From Rhynochetos jubatus (taxonomy: Eukaryota > Chordata > Aves > Eurypygiformes > Rhynochetidae): a DNA stretch of 64,000 bases. Shown here piece after piece: positions 12,862 to 64,000 of this stretch. Numbering within the stretch: the first letter of the stretch is position 1; the number at the start of each line of letters is the position of its first letter. Where the stretch lies: positions 31,515,722 to 31,579,721 of the forward strand of contig CM050654.1 in assembly GCA_027574665.1 (NCBI GenBank), read 5' to 3'. The position numbers and the translations under genes were made by a program. Under the pieces are notes generated by a model, which made no database searches, was not told where the DNA came from, and worked only from the letters and a program-made list of their open reading frames with translations.

Positions 12862-13250
12862 CGAGTCCCGGAACGTTTCCAGGCAGTCTTGTTTCAACAG
12901 TTACTCTCTCTCAGGAATGTAAAGCTGTTCTCCAAAAGAAGGAGCTGGCTGGATGGTGGTTTTTTGGGTTTTTTTTGGTTGGTTTTTTTTTTTTGTTAAA
13001 GAAGGACACAAAAGGATCCGGGACTAGAGGAGGAAAATGGGTCACATCCATGCAGTGGAATGTATGTAGGGATACCAAGTTTGGGGAATTTGACTGGTGG
13101 CATAAAAAGTTCCATTGGAAAGTATGTTAATGGAAGGAATGTATGGAGTGTGTGTTGTGCATATCATGCAAGCTCTTCACTTCCAAAATCAGTTTTGCCT
13201 TTGTGAGGCAGTAGGGGATAGGCTAAATAAACAATAATAATGCTGTTGCA
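12862..13250 (+). other. SEC22A: SEC22A 3' UTR (at least to the first poly(A) signal)
   Basis: Sequence after the SEC22A stop. It contains a T-rich tract (12958-12998) and an AATAAA at 13226-13231, followed by T/G-rich sequence suitable for cleavage. An ATTAAA at 13338-13343 could serve a longer form. The end coordinate is inferred from the signal and not observed. Confidence 0.5.
13226..13231 (+). terminator. SEC22A: Candidate SEC22A polyadenylation signal AATAAA
   Basis: Canonical hexamer 365 bp after the stop codon, followed within ~80 bp by TG/TTTG-rich sequence. It is the first canonical hexamer I see after the stop. Confidence 0.5.
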
Positions 13251-16189
13251 TATTAGCAAACTAGATTTGGAATATGTGGGATACTAAATTTTGGAATGTT
13301 TTGTTTCTCATTGACATCTATATTGAATGTTTTCTTAATTAAAATGTAACCTGGAAACTCCTTGTTTCTGGGATCAGCTTTACGGCACCTGTGGCCCTCT
13401 CTCTAGTGCTATAAATACTTCAACGGGTTTTCATTTATGATTTCCTTCTAATTATCCTTCGACAGTGACCCGCGAGGACAGGGTTTCTCTTCAGTAATTA
13501 TTCACAAGGTTCTGCCACATAACCCAGGATCTTTGCGTGCTTCCTCTGCTTGAACGCTGGAAGGGTTGAAAGGAAATGGGCTGGTGAGTAAATGGAGTGG
13601 CTTCTGCTCGCTGGGCTGGTGTTGTTCGTTTATATACCGAAATGGATGAATAATGAGCTCAAACCTGAGATAAACAACTGGTGACAGGAAAATAATAAAT
13701 CAGTCTGATCAGCTTCAACAAGAAAAGACCAGGGATTTGTTTATTCTTCTGGTTGATGGGATTATTTTTTTCTGGGATGGAGCCTCCTTGATCTAGATTG
13801 TGTTTGAGAGAACTCCTCAAGTTTGTGAATTGACCAGCAAACCCCAAGCACCTAGAGAATAGCGACCGTATAGTCCCACCACCAGTTACGCTGCGTTTGT
13901 TTGACAACTATAGGGCAGTTATGCTGTTGCGTAACGTAAAAATAGGTCGCTACTGCTAGATTTCTGCCTGCGAGCTGGAATAATGCGCGGGTTCAGCGAA
14001 ATGCTCGCGAAGAAAAAGGCAAGCTTTAGTGGCAGGACGGTTGCCCGGCTGCTGGTGGTGCTGGATGTGGGGCCTGGCAGAGCTGTGCTGGGCTGTGTTG
14101 CTCCAGGCACACCTCGTGGTTACACGTGTCGCTGAATTGTGTAGCGTCAGGTTATGGCCCAGAGGAAAGGAGCTAGGTGTTTTCTTTTTAAATGGGTGGG
14201 ATTAGTTAAGAAAACTCTGTAATACGACCATGCAGAATTAAGAGGATGAAATCGTACCCCAGAGTGAAGGGGAGCAGTGCGTGTTATAGTCTTCCTAACG
14301 CCCGTTCCTCAGCCTGATGCCCGAGATCAAGGCCGTGAAGGTACCGTGGTGTGCAGCCCCGAGGGTCGGTGTTGGAGGTGATGTGCTTTGCAGTTCATTC
14401 TGTCCCCTCCCCGCTTTGGGCAGAGGAGCAGAATGCATTCACCAACAGGCTCTGGCTTTGGTTTGGGCATCGGGAACATGGGGAACAATAAGTAGGACTG
14501 GAGGGAAACACACAAAACTTCTAAGGAGTGTTTACACTGTGAATATTTTAAGAATCCAAAGGAACAGAAAACAGCCTTTGTTTAGCACTGGGGTGTTTGC
14601 TTGTGTCAGCTTTCAGTGCACCTTTTCCACCCGGGAAAAGGTGAAGAGCAGTCCTCTCCCATTTTAAGTCAATGACTGAAAAATATGGCTATTCTTATTT
14701 TACGTAGAAACCCAGATTTTATCTTCCTTACAGAGTCTAGAAGAGTCCTTCCACCTCTGTGTTCACTTCACCCCCGTTGGTAGGCAGGGAAGCTGTTCGG
14801 AATGCCTGAAGTGCTGCTCAGTTTTTAACGCGGGCTGTTGTGCACGTGAAGGATTTCCTGTTGCATCATTGCTTCGGTTTGTATGTCGGCACCCTTTCTT
14901 CTTTCCTGCCATCCCTAAAGCGGCATTTTTAAGGAGTGAAAACTTCCTTTGTCTTAGCACCTGGAGCCGTTATTCCATTCCAGTTACGGTGGCGTTAAGC
15001 TAATTGCTGATTAGCAGGTATAAGGAACAAATGACACCCTCAGTGTAATAGGAGACCGTGGGGTTTTGTTAGCTCGCTCTTACCGCACTGATAAAAATCC
15101 CATTTCACAATGAACGGTTAATGAGCACGACTGTTCTTCATTACCTGGTATTACTAGGTGCTAAAAACACGGCTATTGAACGTATGATTTTAGTTTGACT
15201 AGAATATTAGACCTTGCTGAAATGCTGAGTGAGAAACAAGGCACACCAGGCCAGGTATATCTCTATAACGCTCTTTGAGGGTTGATTACCTCAGGGTCTC
15301 TTGTTCAAGCTTCTGGAGGTTTAATCACTGTCTTCCTTGTGTATTTTTTTTAAATACTGGTGGTTTTTCACAGTGGTCTGTTCTCTTGTGTTCAGTGTCT
15401 GAGCCAGTACCTGGGGGTGAGAACTTGTCTCATTGGTGACCTGTCTGTTGTTGCTAGGAAATAACTTTTCAGACCTGGAAAACGTAGAACAGGGGAAGTG
15501 TTTTCTAGCTCGTCACCATCTTTCTTAAAGACCGATTTTAAGTACTTCGTGGCTTTTGTTCCCGCAGCCGTGTTCTCAGCACGCTTAGGAACCCCTCCCA
15601 ACAATAACCGACGGTAAGTCCATTTGGTTGTTGCCTCTGGAATGTCTCCTCAGCTGAAAGCTGCAGCTTTTTGTTTCTCAGTTACACTTTTGGGGCGTCT
15701 GTTCGTCGGTGTAGTTCCGCGTAGCACTGACATCCGCCTGTAACCACTGAATATGGTGCACTGGCAAGCGCTGCTGCCTCCTTCCAGGTGTCCTTGAGAG
15801 GACAAGTACCCAGGAGCCGGGGGAATTCTCTGGCAAAGGTGATGTACTTTTTAAAATACACACTTTTTTTTTTAAGAGAACACGTCTACGACTTTAAGCT
15901 GTTCGGTTACACCGGTGTATTTAACCACGGTGCCACCGGGAGGCTTTGTCAGCTCCCTGCGACTAACGATTCGAGTAAGTGGGTGTGCACGAGGGCCCCC
16001 CCGGGGGATGTTCGCCCTGCGGCCAAGCCCTGGGGGCGCTGTACCTGGGACTGCCTAGTACCGGCGTGGTCCCGACGGCCACCCATTGGGGCTAGTCAAG
16101 AACTGGACATGCCTGTTGGCGGATTCGGTATCTCCTACGCGACTTGCGTCTGCTCTCTTCGCAGATGCAGCTAAAATGAGAAACAGAGA
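13251..16189. other. Intergenic region between convergent SEC22A and ADCY5
   Basis: About 2.9 kb separating the inferred transcript ends. No coding exon is recognised. A GC-rich block lies at about 15880-16175. Part of this interval may belong to longer 3' UTRs of either gene. Confidence 0.5.
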
Positions 16190-16210
16190 CACTTCACCAG
16201 TGAAACAGTG

Positions 16211-16216
16211 TTTAAT
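16211..16216 (-). terminator. ADCY5: Candidate ADCY5 distal polyadenylation signal (ATTAAA)
   Basis: The plus strand reads TTTAAT, giving ATTAAA in the transcript, followed by a TGTTT/GGTG/TGTCTCTG stretch typical of a downstream element. Base composition changes to a GC-rich block immediately beyond, which fits a transcript end. Confidence 0.35.
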
Positions 16217-16871
16217 ATAGTTAAATTACTTAAATAGATTTCAATTTCCATGGGAAATCATAACTGCATCCATTTTTGCAAGATCCAGAGTAAAGAGTGT
16301 GTGAATACCCCTTGAAATGATCATGACACACTGTCAACAATCACAGCTAGAGATACTGGGGACTTGAAATTTCATCGACAACACAAATTCATAAGGTGAA
16401 TCAGAAGTCAAGACGGCTGCAGACCTTGGTCAAGCAGAAAGCAAACCTAAAACCGAGTGTGTGGCGTGAAGGTAATGAAACTCGGCGAGGGGGCAAAAGG
16501 GGGGGAAGGCAGAGGGGGAGAAAGGCGTAACAGCGGGATGCAACTTAAGAATTTTGCAAACCAGGAAAGATGAAAAGGAGCAAAAGTATAGTACAAGGGC
16601 AGACTTGGCAGTTTTACAGAAGTCAAGATACTATACTTTTCAGAAATGTTTCCTAGTGGAAGGGAGGAGGGAAGGGGCGATGCCATTTAAGCTCACGTTT
16701 AAATGGCTTAATGCTTGGGTTATGCTTAGCAGTAGAGCAAATTAAGAGAGGCCCATGGATTTTCACTTATTCTCGTCACCGAGCAGGAAAAAATAAATCA
16801 CCACCACCATAGTGCAATCATTGAGCTGTTAGTACTACAATAATTCTGCCCTGAGAAGAGTGGAAAAGAAC

Positions 16872-16877
16872 TTTATT
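16872..16877 (-). terminator. ADCY5: Candidate ADCY5 proximal polyadenylation signal
   Basis: The plus strand reads TTTATT, so the transcript reads AATAAA, about 1.76 kb after the stop. A shorter 3' UTR could end just left of it. Confidence 0.35.
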
Positions 16878-18638
16878 AAATGTCAAAAGATTGGAGTAAT
16901 TTTTAGTGCTAGCCAAATTCAATATCAAAACTCTCCCCTCATAGAATATAAAAAATATAGCTTTTTTTTAAAGTCTTTTCTTTTTTTTTAATAAAATATC
17001 AAGGGATTTTCCTTTAACAGTTAGAAAAGGTACATAAATGGTAACAGTGAACTACTCATAAACCCCCCACTAGTGATAAAGATGTCCAACACAATATCAA
17101 TGGCGCTGTATTTTAAGGTTGACCACCTCATACGCACACTTGCCATCATGACCTTTTTCGAAGATCGCCTAATTCCTGAAAACGGAAAATCTGTGACTCG
17201 GTTTAAAGAAGTGCCTACTACAGGAAAGTCAACTCGATGCTGCAGTACATAGTTCCGTGTAACATCAGATGCCAGTACGATACCAGACAACTCTTGTATC
17301 AGCAGGATTCTGTTAAGACCATCTATGAAAAAATTACTTTTTAAAAAGAAAAGTCCAAATGAGCTTATTTTTTTCCTCTTCTAAGAGCTCGTGTTGGAGC
17401 GAGTTAAAAGATTTGCTTAGAGCTCTTTCTGACAGGTTTGACTGATCCTGTCTCATAGCTAAAACTCAACGATCCCGTTTGCGTTCGTTAAGACGTCACC
17501 CTCCGCTCCGACGCTGCATGGAACAACCACCCGCCTACCGCGTTTTTGGTTTTTCCTCTTCTTTGGGGTTGTAGATTTTTCTGGATTTTCATTTTAAAAT
17601 GCATCTGATTCAGCCTGGAAACTCACCTGTTTGTTGTAGGTTGACCGTATAGTGATCATCTGAAAACTGCCAAGTCTGTGTTCAGAGGATTACGCACAAA
17701 AAAATTACACAAAAGTCTACAGGTTATATACACCTCCCACCACACCTTGGTGTGGCCAGCCTGCCTCCTAATTTATATATAATTTACAAAATATAGAATT
17801 TGGTATATCTGTTAGATCTCCGTGTTTTCAATATTACAAAATAAAAAATACAAAAAAAACCCACAACAAATTTCAGGGGAGTTCCCCCCACAAAGTGTCT
17901 CTTGTTTACGTCTAGTCTTTCCCCTGTAAACTGATAGATACCAGAGAAGAGCACAGAAGACGTGTTCAATAAATACGGTTGTAGAGCCACCTTCCCTTAG
18001 CTCCGTCTTCCCTTCTCCGCTGTGCCAGCCCCGCTCACAAGAGCAGTCCTCTCACCGTGGAGTAGACGGGAAAGGAGGGGGCCAGGGCTGTAACGTCTCT
18101 TCTCGCTACGTTACTGACGCCCTTCTAAAAGGCCTTTTTGTGTGCTGCGACAGTGGGTGTCAAGTTTGAAAGCCCATTCAAAACAGCTAATAAAAGCACA
18201 GTGGTACACTTCAAATAGCTGGCAGTATGGGATGGAAACGGTATGGGAGTGCAAATCCATTCCGAAATAACGCTTTGTAGTGAATCATACATTCCTTCAA
18301 CCAAGTAAATGTTGTGGTGCATCAATAAATACTTAAATAGCTTCTTATATCATCCCGTGGTAGCAGCCTTTTTTAACAACTCCAAACGGGTGTCTTGTCT
18401 GTGAACGCCGCAGCACACATCTTTGGTCGACTGCGCACTCAGCCAGGAGCAACCCCCAGGTGGTTTCCTTCGCTCGCCTGTTGCGATGGGTGGCCAAAGA
18501 GTTTGCCGATACCGGCTCTAGAGTCACGGTGCGTCGTTTCAACTGCGCTGCGTTTTCGGCTTCGCTGCCAAAAGTGATTCTTCTCCGATTCACCAGCTCG
18601 TGTAATGCAAATTCCATCTCTGCGCGGCGCCGGGGGTG

Positions 18639-61763
<43,125 letters not shown>

Positions 61764-64000
61764 CTGAAATACAAATGAGAGAGAAATGCAGACTGCATTT
61801 TGAAACATTCACATGGCGGTCATTCTCCAAGCACCTCTCACTTCTGGTCTCCCACCCCAGCAGTTGGCTTTGCACCTTCAACTTTCTGGAGTGGGAGCAG
61901 TCCCAGTCCACCATTTCTTTTTCTTGTAATTTTTTAGAACACTTGCCCCTAACTGGTGCCCAGCATTTTACTGCTCTTGTTTTGGATACACTGTAACCTG
62001 TGTAAACACAGGGAGCATTCTGAAATGGAGATATCCATTAATTTTTTTTGTAAACTGAATCAAATGGAATAATTTCAGATAGGAAATTGCAGTTCCAAGC
62101 TGAGATACTACATAGAGGGTCCTCAAAAATCAAACCCAACCCTGATGTGTCTGCAAGACAAATGACACACAGAGCGATCTGGTTGAAGAACAGGAGCCTT
62201 GAAGTTCCTTGAGGCTATGGGAAAAAAGGTCTCCTCTGTAGGTACAAGCAAATAATTTTCCACACTTGCAAGAGCATCTTCCCAGGCACACAAAGGAAAG
62301 CATGTTAATCTTGTAAGCAACTTAATTGTACCTGTTAAGGGTAATAGTATTGCAGAGCGTGACCAAATGGTCTCCTCTACCTGCAAATGTTATCACTGAC
62401 TAACTTTCATGAAGTTTGGACAAAGGTTTTGGTTTTGTTACTGGAGCTGGGTTTGAATCTTGGCTGTGACTGGCTCTTACTGCAAAGTTTGCAGAGGGTC
62501 TGTCAGAAAGGTTTCATTCAAGCTCAGTGACAGCCACAAGAACCCAGAAGTGCGGCATGTAACTAGGCTACACAACAGGCTGGTTAGTTCCTTATTTTGA
62601 ATATATCCTCTGGTTAAAAAGACAGGCAGGTTTCCTCATGGAATGTGTTCTGTTGAAAGACAGGAGTTTAATACACAAGATCAAACCCTTCAGTCTTTCT
62701 CTAGCAGACTTGCCCAGTGAGGACTGTGATCTACCTGTACTGACTTGGAAGGCAGAGGGGTGGCAATCATTACATCCTTGCTTAGAAGAGACAAACTCTG
62801 GAGAGCTTGTAAATTCAGACAGCAGGGACAGCTACAACCTGGCTGTTTATGACTTGAGAGATTAAACTTTTTGAAGAGAACAGCTGCTTCCATGAGATTA
62901 CTGAAAAATTTTAGATTTAATGGGAGTTAATTTTGGATTTCAGAAAGTGTTCTGACAACTGAATATTTTAAAAAGAAAGAATCGGTTCTTTTAAACTCTA
63001 GAATTTTGGTTCAAGTGTTGTATGACAATACAGGTTGGTCCACATCAGTTTTGCCTGGAGTCTGCTTTCCCTACCTATTTATTTTGATTCCCCACTATTG
63101 ATGGTAACTTGTAACTGTCAGGAGTTTGCAAAATACCTGGTGCTATTTCCATGGTAACCAGAGTTAAATGTCAAGTGTTATGCTGCCTTAAATTCATTTT
63201 TTTCAAGAATTTTTTAAAAGCCTTTTAAAATTCAGTGCTGGGGGTAGCTGCCTGATTGACAAGCATGGGAAATCATCATCTCTTTTCTTGCAAAAAAGAG
63301 ACAGCTGCAATGGCACCATTTCCCATGAGACCACAAGCTCACCAAGCAGGCACCAAGCATTCTGGGAATGGAGTGCTGCAGGCTTCCTGGCCACTAGCTG
63401 GGGGTGGGACACAGTGCCACTTGTGAGAGGAGCCCTGTCCCGGACACTTGGCCCTGTGACAGTACCACTGGTCACTGTAGCCCTGGGCTGCCAACAAAGA
63501 GCTTTTTCCACCCAGCCAGGATGACTGGATCTCAAGGAAACTCAGTGGGAGCAAACCTAAGGGAGCTGTCAGCTCCCCGGGATGTTTGCTGGGGAGAACC
63601 ATACATGCTCCCACGTTGCACGCCCTCCGGACCACAAGCGCCTCCCACGTCACCCCTTCCCTGCATGGAGCCCACCACTGCTTCATCTGCAAGGGCCGAA
63701 AACTCCACCACTTGGCACCAGCTGAATTCCACATGAGCAGTCATGAGAGAGCCACTGGATAACCTCCAGGAGAGCTGCGTTTTAAATGTTTCTAAAAATA
63801 CACTAATGTGAGGCAACGCTGATGTCCAGATTTGAGTTGGTTTGAGGTTTTGTTTTTTAAAAGTGTCTGCTATCATTTGTAGCGTTTTCTTGTGGTGTTT
63901 TGTTCCCCACCCACCCCACCCGCCCGCCAGGTATGCAATCTTTTTCATAGTTATACTTCTTTCTTCTATGGTGTGATGTCAGAAAACTGGTAGAAAATAC
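61764..64000 (-). other. ADCY5: ADCY5 intron (continues beyond window)
   Basis: 2.2 kb upstream of the first ADCY5 exon seen. I found no exon for the preceding end of C1a (family residues GGERNAYLKE and following), so that lies to the right. A C-rich tract occurs at about 63905-63930. Confidence 0.8.

Larger units (their letters stand above)
16190..18638 (-). other. ADCY5: ADCY5 3' UTR (extent inferred)
   Basis: About 2.4 kb after the stop codon with no splice-supported coding exon. Most of it is AT-rich, with poly(T)/poly(A) patches near 16950-17000 and 17700-17870; the 250 bp next to the stop are CpG-rich. On the - strand there is an AATAAA at 16877-16872 and an ATTAAA at 16216-16211, both candidate cleavage signals. 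The outer limit assumes use of the distal one. Confidence 0.45.

Noticed and set aside
12958-12998. T-rich tract in the SEC22A 3' UTR as a retroposon tail
   Set aside because: It has interspersed Gs, no adjacent element body and no target-site duplication that I can see; treated as simple low-complexity sequence.
15788-16174. 128-codon + strand frame in the intergenic region
   Set aside because: GC-rich sequence lowers stop frequency; no family resemblance. Retained only as a GC-rich block in the findings.

Overview
This is a piece of a vertebrate nuclear genome, almost certainly from a bird. Genes are split into short exons with GT-AG introns. CR1 LINE fragments with the avian-type 3' tail occur at five or more places, and no Alu, L1 or other mammalian repeats are visible. 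I cannot name the species. No bacterial, plasmid, phage or CRISPR content was seen.

Two protein-coding genes account for the coding content and run towards each other. On the + strand, positions 1696-12861 hold the last five coding exons of SEC22A, a longin-domain, multi-membrane-span ER/Golgi protein. Its N-terminal exon(s), about 60 residues, lie left of the window. On the - strand, positions 61763 down to 18639 hold the last fourteen coding exons of ADCY5, a membrane adenylyl cyclase. They encode 611 residues: the end of C1b, membrane segments 7-12 with the glycosylated outer loop, and the whole C2 catalytic domain. The N-terminal half lies right of the window. SEC22A and ADCY5 are convergent neighbours on human 3q21, so this is conserved synteny and supports ADCY5 over its paralogue ADCY6.

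Layout: 1-1695 upstream SEC22A intron with a CR1 tail; 1696-12861 SEC22A exons and introns, with two more CR1 pieces in introns; 12862 to about 13250 SEC22A 3' UTR; about 13250-16190 intergenic; about 16190-18638 ADCY5 3' UTR; 18639-61763 ADCY5 exons and introns; 61764-64000 further ADCY5 intron. Intron repeats include a truncated CR1 with decayed reverse transcriptase (about 38830-40470), a (TAGAA)n microsatellite (35515-35615), a 32-bp tandem duplication (45222-45291) and a short CR1 tail (about 25655-25716).

The two genes are not a functional unit: SEC22A is tied to early secretory traffic and ADCY5 makes cAMP at the plasma membrane. The most interesting sequence details are two ADCY5 micro-exons (23 and 27 nt), which reading-frame bookkeeping requires, and a 19-bp tandem duplication that creates a second copy of an ADCY5 splice donor. 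I found no convincing undescribed biological system.
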